A stretch of 64,000 nucleotides of DNA from CAYFZO01 sp965226235 (GTDB taxonomy: Bacteria; Pseudomonadota; Gammaproteobacteria; Poriferisulfidales; Oxydemutatoraceae): assembly GCA_965226235.1 (NCBI GenBank), contig OZ245335.1, positions 1,054,001 through 1,118,000 on the forward strand. Reading direction: 5' to 3'. The position numbers and the translations under genes were made by a program. The first letter of the stretch is position 1, and every line of letters starts with the position of its first letter. This document shows positions 18,675-26,639 of the stretch, piece after piece. The notes beneath the pieces are model-generated. The model did no database searches. It was given only the letters and a program-made list of their open reading frames with translations, and was not told where the DNA came from.

Positions 18675-19778
18675 ATGAAGGTCTTTATTATGGACACGTG
18701 GGCCTACCCCTACCGGCTTCCTGTTTTCGAGTTGATTCACCGGAAAGTGGAAATAGAAACTTTTTTCAGCCGACCGCAATCTTTCGATCACCTGAACGAA
18801 ATCGACTTTGAAAACTACTCTTTCAAGTGCTATTCGGGCAACTGGCTGTTCGCCTTGATACCGATCCATTTGCTGTGGAAAAAATACGACGTTTATATGG
18901 TCGGCCAGATCGGGATTGAATCGGTTATCGGCGCTTTTTTCACGCTGCTGGTATCGGCGTTGCGCAACAAGCCCCTGGTATTGTGGACCGATTACATCGA
19001 GACGGACACTTACAAGCGGATAAAAAAGATAAAGCGGCTGGCCGGAGACTTCATACGAGCCAACTTCGTCAGACACTGCGCTGCAGTGATCGGGTTTGGC
19101 TCATACACGGAACGCTATCTGAAAAAAATAGGCCCGGACAACTTGCGTGTTTTCAACATGGTGCAGGTGGTACCGGAGGTATGCAACCGATGGCCCGGAG
19201 ACGTTGAAAAACCAAAGCAATACAAGGACAAGGTCGTGCTGCTTTACATGGGGTACCTGAGAGAAAACAAAGGTGTAGATTTCCTGATAGAGGTCTTCAG
19301 ACAAATGAAACGCACCGACGCAATGCTGATCATTGCCGGCAGCGGCAAGGAAGAAGCCAAATGGAAAGCACTGGCCAAGGGATGCAAGGCAATCCAATTT
19401 GTTGGACACGTGGCAGATGAAGAAAAAGCACGCTGCTATTTGCAGGCGGACATCTTTGTACTGCCCACCGAACACGATACCTGGGGATTGGTCGTCAACG
19501 AAGCAATGTACTATGGTCTGCCGGTAGTCGTAAGCGATGCAGCCGGTGCTTCAGATCTGATAACCGATAACGGTATCGTGTTTGAATCAGGAAACCGGAA
19601 AGCATTGCAGGAAGTGCTGACGCGCTTGATCGAGGATAACGGGTTGAGGGAAAAAATGGGAGCAAACTCAAAAAGCCACATCGCCGAATACGGCAGTGAA
19701 TACGCGGCGAACCAATTCCTGAAGGTGATTACTTACGTAAGCGAAAAACCGGCGGACGCGAGACCAGCCAATCGATGA
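18675..19778 (+). CDS. Glycosyltransferase family 4 protein
   Basis: This is a probable GT-B fold glycosyltransferase of family 4, transferring a sugar from a nucleotide donor. The C-terminal half shows the donor-binding pattern: LYMGYLRENKGVDFLIEVF, IAGSGKEEAKW, FVGHVADEEKARCYLQADIFVLPTEHDTWGLVVNEAMYYGLPVVVSDAAG. Acceptor and donor cannot be told. Its stop overlaps the start of the carbamoyltransferase gene (ATGA at 19775-19778), so the two likely modify the same glycan or small molecule. Confidence 0.88.
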   Translation: MKVFIMDTWAYPYRLPVFELIHRKVEIETFFSRPQSFDHLNEIDFENYSFKCYSGNWLFALIPIHLLWKKYDVYMVGQIGIESVIGAFFTLLVSALRNKPLVLWTDYIETDTYKRIKKIKRLAGDFIRANFVRHCAAVIGFGSYTERYLKKIGPDNLRVFNMVQVVPEVCNRWPGDVEKPKQYKDKVVLLYMGYLRENKGVDFLIEVFRQMKRTDAMLIIAGSGKEEAKWKALAKGCKAIQFVGHVADEEKARCYLQADIFVLPTEHDTWGLVVNEAMYYGLPVVVSDAAGASDLITDNGIVFESGNRKALQEVLTRLIEDNGLREKMGANSKSHIAEYGSEYAANQFLKVITYVSEKPADARPANR

Positions 19779-21493
19779 TCAGCCTGGGCATACACGACGG
19801 GCATAACGCCACTGCCTGCCTGATAAAGGACGGGAAAATACTCGCCTGCGTCCCCGAAGAGCGTCTGACCAGACAGAAAAACTGCTGTGGGATTCCGGTC
19901 AACGCGATCCGCGAATGCCTGGATGTCAGCGGCGTCAGCCCGGAAGAAATCAACGCCGTGGGCGTCGCCGGACTGATACCACCGGTCCACACCCTGCAGG
20001 AAATCACCAGCCCGAAAGGATTCAGGGGGATCTACAGCCACCTCTCCCCATTGCTTCCAAAATCCTTTCTGCGCTCCAGCAAGTGCGTGGATCTGGCGGT
20101 ATCGATTCTGTCGAGGCTACGGGACAAAGAAGAAATCATGAAGGTCGTCAGGCAGACAGGCATCCAATCCGACGTCACTTTTTATGACCACCATACGCTG
20201 CACGCTCTGAGCGCTTACGGATGCTCTCCGTATTACCAGGAAGACGAAGATGTGCTGGTGCTTTCCTGCGACGGGGCCGGCGACGCCGTGTGCGCCACTG
20301 TAAACGTCGGCAGAAAGGGCAACATGAAACGCCTGCACAAAACCAGCCACTTCAATTCCCTTGGCGAGTTATACGCCCGAACGACACAGTATCTTGGCAT
20401 GGATCCGACTTCCGACGAATACAAGGTGATGGGACTTGCGGCCTATGCCAACCCGCGATACGCCGAACCGGCCTACGACAAGATAAAGCACTGTATCAGC
20501 GTTGAAAAGGATGGATTCGGACTGCGAAACAACACCTCCTTCACCAAGTGGCGTTACCTGAAGTTTCTCGAGAATACCTTCAAGGGCGACCGTTTCGACT
20601 GCGTCTCCTACGCGGTACAACGACTCACCGAAACCACGCTGGCAAACTGGGTCGGGAACGCCGTGCACAGAACCGGGCTCAAAAAGGTGGTCCTGTCGGG
20701 CGGCATCTTCATGAACGTAAAGGCAAATCACATTATCCTGTCGCTGCCGGAAATCGAAGAGTTGTGGGTGCTTCCCAGTTGCTCCGACGACTCCCTGTCG
20801 ATCGGCGCAGCGATGCACGCAGCAATCGACCGCGGGGCGAATCGGTTCCACCCCCTCGAAACCCTGTACCTGGGCAGAAAATACAGCGCTGACGAAATCG
20901 AATCCTCCCTGAAAGATTGCCCGATAGCCCTTCAGGTGGAAAGAACCGACGACGTGGAAGTCAGGATCGGTAAGGAGCTGGCGCAAGGCAAAATCATCGC
21001 GAACTTTTCCGGACGCATGGAATGGGGATCCAGGGCACTGGGTAACCGTTCCATTCTCGCGGACCCTCGCGACATGCGATCCATCAGCAGAATCAACAAA
21101 GCCATCAAGAAAAGAGAATTCTGGATGCCCTACTGCCCCAGCATCCTGGAAGAACGAGCCGACGATTATTTTACGGCAATCAAAAACTACCGGGCACACT
21201 ACATGGTCATGGCGTTTCCGACTTCAAGCCGCGCGCACGACGAAATCCCCGCCTGTATGCACGTCTATGACCGCACGATCAGACCACAGCTCGTGTCAAA
21301 AGAATGGAACCCGAGGTATCACCGCGTAATCCGCTCCTTCGAAAACGAAACCGGCGTCGGATCGGTGCTGAATACTTCCTTCAACCTGACCGGCTACCCC
21401 ATCGTGCGCTCCCCCGAAGATGCACTCAGCGTATTCGCCGTGTCAGACCTCGACGCGGTCGTCATGGAAGACTTCTACGTCACAAAAAAATAG
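19775..21493 (+). CDS. Carbamoyltransferase, NodU/CmcH family
   Basis: Members of this family transfer a carbamoyl group from carbamoyl phosphate to a hydroxyl of a sugar or antibiotic. The 572-residue protein has the N-terminal ASKHA/Kae1-like domain (GIHDGHNATACLI, VPEERLTRQKN, CDGAGDAV) and the C-terminal domain ending FNLTGYPIVRSPEDAL. The conserved histidine and aspartate pattern DHHTLHALSAYG is present. It overlaps a GT4 gene, so the target is probably a glycan, but this is inference. Confidence 0.93.
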   Translation: MISLGIHDGHNATACLIKDGKILACVPEERLTRQKNCCGIPVNAIRECLDVSGVSPEEINAVGVAGLIPPVHTLQEITSPKGFRGIYSHLSPLLPKSFLRSSKCVDLAVSILSRLRDKEEIMKVVRQTGIQSDVTFYDHHTLHALSAYGCSPYYQEDEDVLVLSCDGAGDAVCATVNVGRKGNMKRLHKTSHFNSLGELYARTTQYLGMDPTSDEYKVMGLAAYANPRYAEPAYDKIKHCISVEKDGFGLRNNTSFTKWRYLKFLENTFKGDRFDCVSYAVQRLTETTLANWVGNAVHRTGLKKVVLSGGIFMNVKANHIILSLPEIEELWVLPSCSDDSLSIGAAMHAAIDRGANRFHPLETLYLGRKYSADEIESSLKDCPIALQVERTDDVEVRIGKELAQGKIIANFSGRMEWGSRALGNRSILADPRDMRSISRINKAIKKREFWMPYCPSILEERADDYFTAIKNYRAHYMVMAFPTSSRAHDEIPACMHVYDRTIRPQLVSKEWNPRYHRVIRSFENETGVGSVLNTSFNLTGYPIVRSPEDALSVFAVSDLDAVVMEDFYVTKK

Positions 21494-21930
21494 CGCCGCT
21501 GCCGATAAGAAAACTGCAGGCAAGCCGGCGCCGACAATGAAAATGGTGTTCGGCCATGCGTCTGCCATCACGAAAGCTGTTTCCAGTCTAGAAATCATCG
21601 GCGAATCGAGCTTTGCCCAGTGCTCTGCATGCATGGTCTGAAAAGGTTTCTCGCTTACAATCAAGGTCAGGCTCACTAACCAAAGCTTGCATCGTATGAC
21701 CCTGGAAAGACTGTATTTGTTGCATCAGATACTAACCCGGAAATTTCACCGATTTGTAATTTCGGCATAGATTCCCGTTGAGCAGCACTGATTTTTTGTC
21801 CTGGTACGTTCTCCATGCATCCGATCCCGTATCGGATGACTGTTATCGCCTGTCCGAGGGTATCCGGAGGGGTTGGCGCAGGCCAGCTACCTGGCGGATC
21901 CCGTGGGTTGTAAGGGCCATAAGCCCAAGA
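21494..21930. other. Intergenic stretch, no gene recognised
   Basis: This 440-base stretch separates the carbamoyltransferase gene from the CRISPR locus. Frames on both strands are short and none looks like a known protein. The start of the lower-G+C accessory region falls within it. I see no tRNA, attachment repeat or integrase. Confidence 0.5.
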
Positions 21931-21938
21931 TTTCTATT

Positions 21939-21947
21939 TGCTATAAT
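21939..21947 (+). promoter_or_regulatory. Predicted cas9 promoter, extended -10
   Basis: TGCTATAAT is a perfect extended -10 (TG at 21939-21940, TATAAT at 21942-21947) on the plus strand. No good -35 exists at the usual distance, as is common with extended -10 promoters. Transcription would begin near 21954, giving a cas9 leader of about 128 bases that is antisense to the whole tracrRNA. It overlaps the T-tract of the tracrRNA terminator. Confidence 0.6.
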
Positions 21948-21975
21948 AAAAAATGATCCCCCACTGGGAGGGATC
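21946..21975 (-). terminator. Intrinsic terminator of tracrRNA
   Basis: Read on the minus strand, GATCCCTC and GGGGGATC pair as an 8-bp stem (one G-U) with a 5-base loop, followed directly by ATTTTTTATT. This is a textbook intrinsic terminator and fixes the tracrRNA strand. Confidence 0.85.
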
Positions 21976-22055
21976 TGGTCGCATTGAAAGCGGCGCCTGC
22001 GAAGCCAATGGCTTCTTGGTATGAAAAGCCTGATAGGCCTTGGTCAGTTACACTG
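21946..22055 (-). ncRNA. tracrRNA of the type II-C system
   Basis: About 110 nt on the minus strand, divergent from cas9. The 5' end is the anti-repeat at 22032-22054, which pairs with the 3' 23 bases of the minus-strand CRISPR repeat with a single G-U in place of a perfect pair. Past an internal loop, bases UCAUA can pair with UGUGA near the repeat 5' end, giving the usual lower stem, bulge and upper stem. A nexus-like hairpin (GAAGCCATTGGCTTC, 22001-22015) follows, then the terminator hairpin. A near-consensus promoter stands just upstream. Together these make the assignment strong although no RNA data are available. Confidence 0.88.
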
Positions 22056-22061
22056 GCTGAG

Positions 22062-22090
22062 AATATAGCACGGGAGCGAGAGTGAGTCAA
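22062..22090 (-). promoter_or_regulatory. tracrRNA promoter overlapping the cas9 start
   Basis: On the minus strand TTGACT (22090-22085) and TATATT (22067-22062) are spaced by exactly 17 bp, with TGC before the -10 making an extended -10. The predicted start is near 22055, the first base of the anti-repeat. The -35 lies inside cas9 codons 2-3, and the -10 to -35 interval covers the cas9 ribosome binding site and GTG. Confidence 0.85.
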
Positions 22091-25000
22091 AAGATTCTGG
22101 GACTGGATTTAGGAACCAATTCGGTTGGGTGGGCTTTGCTTGAGGGCAGAGGCGGCAAGCCACGGGAAATTATCGATGTCGGGGTTCGTATATTCAATGA
22201 AGCCATTGACAGCAAAAATAAAACACCGAAGAACGCGCAAAGAAGGCAGGCGCGTTTGGCAAGAAGGGTTTTACAAAGACGAGCGCGCCGCAAGAGAAAA
22301 ATGCTGTCTCTTCTGGTCAAGCAGGGGTTTTTGCCGCACAAGGCCCTGTCTTCGACCAACCTCGAAGGTATTTTGCATGAGCTTGGCGATCCTTATGAAC
22401 TCAGGGCACGGGCACTGAATGACAGATTGTCTGAACACGAGTTGGGGCGCGTATTTTTTCATCTGGTACAAAGACGGGGCTTCCTGAGCAACAAGAAAAC
22501 GTTGTTGGGCGACATGGCCGATGACCCGGATGTAAAAGAAATACTGCAACAGGACGACAAACCTGATAACCAGAGCGATTCCGATGAGGAAAAAAAGAAG
22601 AATAAGGAAGAGAGTGAGTTCAAGCGGCATATATCCGAATTGAGAAACAAGATAGAAGCATCGGGTGCCAGAACGCTGGGTGAGTATCTTCATAAGCATC
22701 GTAAAAACAACCTTAAACGCAATCGTTCTCATGCAGGCGAGTACGAGTATCTGAGAACAGATCGTCGCATGTATCAGGAGGAGTTCGATAAGATCGTTAA
22801 AGCACAACGAAGATTGGGTGCCTCGTTACCTCAAGAGACTGTTGAGGCTGAGTTGCACAAGATCATATTTTTCCAGAGGCCTCTGAAATTCCGTTCCGAT
22901 CGGGTAGGCAAATGCACCTTGGAACTTGGGAAAAACCGCGCGCGCATGGGGAGACTGGAGGCGCAGCGGTTCCGCTATTTGCAGGACATCAATCATCTGA
23001 AATATCGAGACATTGATGATTCTGAAAGGTCTGTAGGTGACAATGACCGGACGAAGTTGAAGGAATTGTTTGAGACCGTTGAGAAGCCTACTTTCAGCAA
23101 AATAAAAAAAGTGCTGGGATTGAGCAAGGGGGTCAAGCTGAATCTGGAAGAGTATGGAACGAAAAAGCTGAAAGGCAACACGACTGCTTGCAGAATCAGA
23201 AAGGTTTATTCCGGGTGGGATGAGTTGAGCGCCGAGCAGCAAAAAAAGCTGGTTGAAGACCTGATTACGATCAAGAAAAAAAGCGTCTTGAAGAAACGCT
23301 TGATGAACCATTGGCGGTTCAGTAAGGAATCGACTGTCAATCTTTGTCTGATAGAGCTTGAGCCGGGGCATTCCAACCATAGCTTAAAGGCGATTGACAG
23401 AATATTGCCCTTCCTGGAGAAAGGGGAAATCTATTCCGACGCTCGGGAGAGTGCCGGGTATGGCTATGAGCAGGTGCAGCAAGATAGTCGGGAAACATTG
23501 GGAGAGCCGCCTGCAATACCCAACCCCATCGTCAGCAGGGGGCTCAGCGAGTTGCGCCGTGTAGTCAACGCCATCATTGCCGAGTATGGCAAGCCCGATA
23601 TCATCCGAATAGAAATGGCGCGTGATTTGGAAATGAACACTAAAAAGTACAAGCAGTATCAGAAGCAGATAAACGCCAACTATAAAGCGAACGAGGAAGC
23701 GGCAGAAGAGTACGGGAAAGTAGCACGAGCCAACCCGCACTTGCGACTGAGAGACGAGGCTTCACGCGATGACAAAATTCGTTACCGGTTGTGGAAAGAC
23801 CAGGATTGTCGATGCGTGTACAGCGGCCGGTCAATAGGGGGGCATGAGCTTTTCAGTCCCGAAGTGGAAATCGACCATATCGTTCCCTATAGCCAATCAC
23901 TGGATGATTCGTACATGAACAAGGTTGTTTGCCTGACGAAGGAAAATCGCTTCAAGGGACAGAGAACCCCAGTCGATGCGTTTGGTGGCAATGCAGAAAA
24001 GTGGCAGCAAATACGAGGAACGATAGAGAAATGGGGGAAGCCGTTGGCATCCAAGAAGAATCGTTTCTATTTGACTGCTGAACAGGTAGAGCAAAGGGGG
24101 TTTGCTTCAAGACAGTTGAATGATACGCGTTATATCAGCAAGGAAGCGCAGGAGTATGTGCGTCAGTTGGGCGCGGATGTAAGTGTTACCAAGGGAGCTA
24201 CCGTTGCCTTGCTCAGACGTCAGTGGGGGTTGAATCGTATTTTGTCTTCCGATGGTGGAAAGAATCGGGCAGATCATCGGCATCATGCTGTTGACGCGGT
24301 TGTCATCGCGTCGATAGATCGCGGGATCCACCAAAGGCTCGTAAAAAGCGCACAGGAAGTCGAGCGGCAAGGAAGTGAGCTTGCCACGCGCAGGCTGGTG
24401 CTGGATATGCCTTATCCCGAGTTGAGGGATGAAATCGAGGACAAGTTAAACCGAGTTATTGTGTCGCATGATCCGCAGCGTAAGGTTTCCGGGGCTCTAC
24501 ACAAGGGTAAGGGGCTGGGCTTCAAAAAAGGGATTGGCTTGATCACCAGAAAGCATCTTGACAGTGAAATTACGTCTAAGCAGGTAAAAAATATTGTCGA
24601 TCCGGTTGTCCGGGGTCAAGTCGAGGATCATCTTATGCAATATGGCGGCTCGCCAAAGATCGCATTTGCCGAGGATGTTATTGTGCGGCATAAGAATGGC
24701 AGGACGCCGATCAGGCGAGTACGGGTTGTTCAGTCCAAAACGACGTTCGAAAAGCTTGAGAGTGGTAAGTACAGCAAGTTTGGCGTGAAAAATAAAGATG
24801 GTGAGGTTTTTAAGTGGATGGATTATGGCAACACTCATCACGTCGAAATTCTCCAGAGCAAAAAGGATACGGGTAAAATCAAGGGCGAGTTCGTTACCAC
24901 AATGGAGGCAGCGAAAAGGGCAAGAAGAAACAGAACTCGGTCATTGGTCAGAACCGATCATGGAGAAGAATGGAGGCTCTTGATGGTGTTGCACATAAAC

Positions 25001-25216
25001 AACCTGGTGAGTGTGAAGGTGAACGATTGCAGACAGATTTACAGAGTGCAGAAGCTTAGTAAAACCAGGAACAGCATAACCCTGAGGCTGCATACGGCGG
25101 CGACGCTGGAAAACAAGGATGAAAAAGGGATCGAGTTGAGAATCAACCCAGAGAATTTTGAGAAACATAAGCCGAAGTTGTTGCAGGTTAACGCGATTGG
25201 AAAATTATTGTCGTGA
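22082..25216 (+). CDS. cas9: Cas9 endonuclease, type II-C
   Basis: Cas9 cleaves DNA guided by crRNA:tracrRNA. The 1044-residue protein has RuvC-I (LGLDLGTNSVGWA, D9), an arginine-rich bridge helix (about 53-74), RuvC-II (IIRIEMARDLE, E511), HNH (EIDHIVPYSQ, D598 and H599; N622 in LTKENRFKG) and RuvC-III (RADHRHHAVDAVV, H735 and D738). All catalytic residues are present, so nuclease activity is expected. The acidic, lysine-rich stretch at 150-180 (DEEKKKNKEE) looks like a flexible insertion. The start is GTG 22082 with GGGAG at 22072. Small size and absence of csn2 and cas4 place it in II-C. The stop overlaps cas1. Confidence 0.97.
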   Translation: MSQKILGLDLGTNSVGWALLEGRGGKPREIIDVGVRIFNEAIDSKNKTPKNAQRRQARLARRVLQRRARRKRKMLSLLVKQGFLPHKALSSTNLEGILHELGDPYELRARALNDRLSEHELGRVFFHLVQRRGFLSNKKTLLGDMADDPDVKEILQQDDKPDNQSDSDEEKKKNKEESEFKRHISELRNKIEASGARTLGEYLHKHRKNNLKRNRSHAGEYEYLRTDRRMYQEEFDKIVKAQRRLGASLPQETVEAELHKIIFFQRPLKFRSDRVGKCTLELGKNRARMGRLEAQRFRYLQDINHLKYRDIDDSERSVGDNDRTKLKELFETVEKPTFSKIKKVLGLSKGVKLNLEEYGTKKLKGNTTACRIRKVYSGWDELSAEQQKKLVEDLITIKKKSVLKKRLMNHWRFSKESTVNLCLIELEPGHSNHSLKAIDRILPFLEKGEIYSDARESAGYGYEQVQQDSRETLGEPPAIPNPIVSRGLSELRRVVNAIIAEYGKPDIIRIEMARDLEMNTKKYKQYQKQINANYKANEEAAEEYGKVARANPHLRLRDEASRDDKIRYRLWKDQDCRCVYSGRSIGGHELFSPEVEIDHIVPYSQSLDDSYMNKVVCLTKENRFKGQRTPVDAFGGNAEKWQQIRGTIEKWGKPLASKKNRFYLTAEQVEQRGFASRQLNDTRYISKEAQEYVRQLGADVSVTKGATVALLRRQWGLNRILSSDGGKNRADHRHHAVDAVVIASIDRGIHQRLVKSAQEVERQGSELATRRLVLDMPYPELRDEIEDKLNRVIVSHDPQRKVSGALHKGKGLGFKKGIGLITRKHLDSEITSKQVKNIVDPVVRGQVEDHLMQYGGSPKIAFAEDVIVRHKNGRTPIRRVRVVQSKTTFEKLESGKYSKFGVKNKDGEVFKWMDYGNTHHVEILQSKKDTGKIKGEFVTTMEAAKRARRNRTRSLVRTDHGEEWRLLMVLHINNLVSVKVNDCRQIYRVQKLSKTRNSITLRLHTAATLENKDEKGIELRINPENFEKHKPKLLQVNAIGKLLS

Positions 25217-26112
25217 TAAAACGTGTCGTCGATGTAAGCAGCGCCAGCACGTTAAGGCTGGAGAACAAACAACTGGTCATTGAACAGGGCTTTTCTCAAG
25301 CAGCGAGAGTGTCACTGGAAGATTTGGGCATCCTGATACTGCAACACCCTGCGATCACTATTACTCAACCTGTCTTGAGAGAATGCCAAAGAAATAATGC
25401 TGCTGTCGTTTTGTGCGATGAACGCCACCTGCCTACATCGGTTATTCTGCCCTTGATGACGGGGAACTCTCTGCATAGCAAAATCATCAGGCAGCAGATG
25501 GCAGCCAGCAAATCAAGGGAAAAAAGGGTTTGGCAACAGATTATAAGACACAAGATACGTGCTCAGATCAGGCTACTGGCAAGACAAGAGAAGCCTACGA
25601 AAGCGCTGGAGTTGCTTTTTCAGAGAGTCAGGTCAGGAGATCCGGACAACTGTGAGGCTCAGGCCGCGCAAAAATACTGGCCCCTGTTGTTTGGTTCCGG
25701 CTTTCGCCGGAACCAAACGGCCGACGGGATGAACGCATTGTTGAACTACGGTTATGCGATTATGCGAGCGATGTTAGCCAGAGCTGTTGTGGGCGCAGGA
25801 CTGCATCCCGCATTGGGTGTGCACCATAGGAACCAGTATAACGGCCTGAATTTGGCTGACGACTTGATGGAACCTCTTAGGCCTTGGGTTGACGAAGTAG
25901 TCCTGAAACTAGCTGGAGAGAACAACCTGACTGTCAATCGTGAATCCAAGAAATGTCTGTTGGCGCTACTTTTTTCCCTAGTGATATGGAAGAAGAAATC
26001 CTTGCCCTTGATGTCCTGTAGTCATAGCCTGGTGGCTGATTTCAAGAGAATGCTGGGTGGAGACCAATCCTTTTTTGATTATCCGGTGTTATCAGAGGGT
26101 TCGGTGCAATAA
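25213..26112 (+). CDS. cas1: Cas1 integrase, type II-C
   Basis: Cas1 is the integrase subunit of the spacer-adaptation complex. The 299-residue protein ends in the family core NALLNYGYAIMRAMLARAVVGAGLHPALGVHHRNQYNGLNLADDLMEPLRPWVDEVV, cited here only by its key points: the glutamate near AQAAQKYWP, the HP and H in GLHPALGVHH, and DLMEPLRP. The start GTG 25213 overlaps the cas9 stop by 4 bases. The coding sequence contains a striking 13-bp perfect inverted repeat at 25689-25718, listed separately. Confidence 0.95.
   Translation: MIKRVVDVSSASTLRLENKQLVIEQGFSQAARVSLEDLGILILQHPAITITQPVLRECQRNNAAVVLCDERHLPTSVILPLMTGNSLHSKIIRQQMAASKSREKRVWQQIIRHKIRAQIRLLARQEKPTKALELLFQRVRSGDPDNCEAQAAQKYWPLLFGSGFRRNQTADGMNALLNYGYAIMRAMLARAVVGAGLHPALGVHHRNQYNGLNLADDLMEPLRPWVDEVVLKLAGENNLTVNRESKKCLLALLFSLVIWKKKSLPLMSCSHSLVADFKRMLGGDQSFFDYPVLSEGSVQ
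25689..25718. repeat. 13-bp perfect inverted repeat inside cas1
   Basis: Arms at 25689-25701 (GTTTGGTTCCGGC) and 25706-25718 (GCCGGAACCAAAC) are perfectly complementary with a 4-base loop. The segment encodes LFGSGFRRNQTADG, where relatives usually read something like LFGKDFRRD. It would form a very stable hairpin in cas1 mRNA. Confidence 0.85.
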
Positions 26113-26260
26113 ATTTACCGAATAGCCAAATGGCAGATTATTAAAGAGAACGAGGAGGGCACTTCGGCAAGGCTATTCGCCGATCGCGTACGACACGGAG
26201 CCATCCGTCGTATAACGGATTTCCTGCTTCTACAGAGCGCCGACGTTTCAAGCAGAAAAA

Positions 26261-26590
26261 ATGGCTTTTGGTGGCCTAAATACTTTGTGGCTAATCGTGC
26301 TATTTGATTTACCTACGGATACCAAGACAGCACGTAAAAGGTACGTAAATTTCCGAAAGCACTTGCTTTCGGACGGTTTTACGATGATGCAGTATTCGGT
26401 TTACATGCGACATAGCGCCAGTGAGGAAAACGCTCAGGTGCACCGTAACCGTGTCAAACAGTTTTTACCGCCTGAGGGAGAGGTCCGGATGATCAAGATC
26501 ACCGACAAGCAGTTTTCAAAAATAGAGGTTTTCTACGGCAAAAAACGTGTTCCTATTGAACCAGCCCCCAGCCAATTGCAATTACTCTGA
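26261..26590 (+). CDS. cas2: Cas2, type II-C
   Basis: Cas2 is the small dimeric scaffold of the Cas1-Cas2 adaptation complex. The 109-residue protein has the ferredoxin-like fold markers LWLIVLFDLPTDTKTARK, with the conserved Asp near residue 16, and MMQYSVYMRH. It starts 148 bases after cas1, a wider gap than expected, and the gap has no recognisable gene. Its stop is 49 bases before the array. Confidence 0.95.
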   Translation: MAFGGLNTLWLIVLFDLPTDTKTARKRYVNFRKHLLSDGFTMMQYSVYMRHSASEENAQVHRNRVKQFLPPEGEVRMIKITDKQFSKIEVFYGKKRVPIEPAPSQLQLL

Positions 26591-26592
26591 AC

Positions 26593-26619
26593 GAACTTCT
26601 ACCAAAAGTTCTTTATTTT
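26593..26619 (+). terminator. Likely cas operon terminator
   Basis: GAACTT and AAGTTC pair around a 7-base loop and are followed by TTTATTTT on the plus strand. It lies between the cas2 stop and the first repeat, which fits cas genes and array being transcribed towards each other. Confidence 0.55.
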
Positions 26620-26639
26620 CAATGCGTTGTGTTGGGAAT

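Noticed and set aside
22032..22120. tracrRNA on the plus strand, running into cas9
   Set aside because: Sequence after the anti-repeat on that strand has no terminator and enters the cas9 frame, while the minus strand has a promoter, nexus hairpin and terminator.
26113..26260. Extra small gene or RNA between cas1 and cas2
   Set aside because: Only a weak inverted pair (GAATAGCC at 26120 and GGCTATTC at 26171) was seen and no frame has a start signal.
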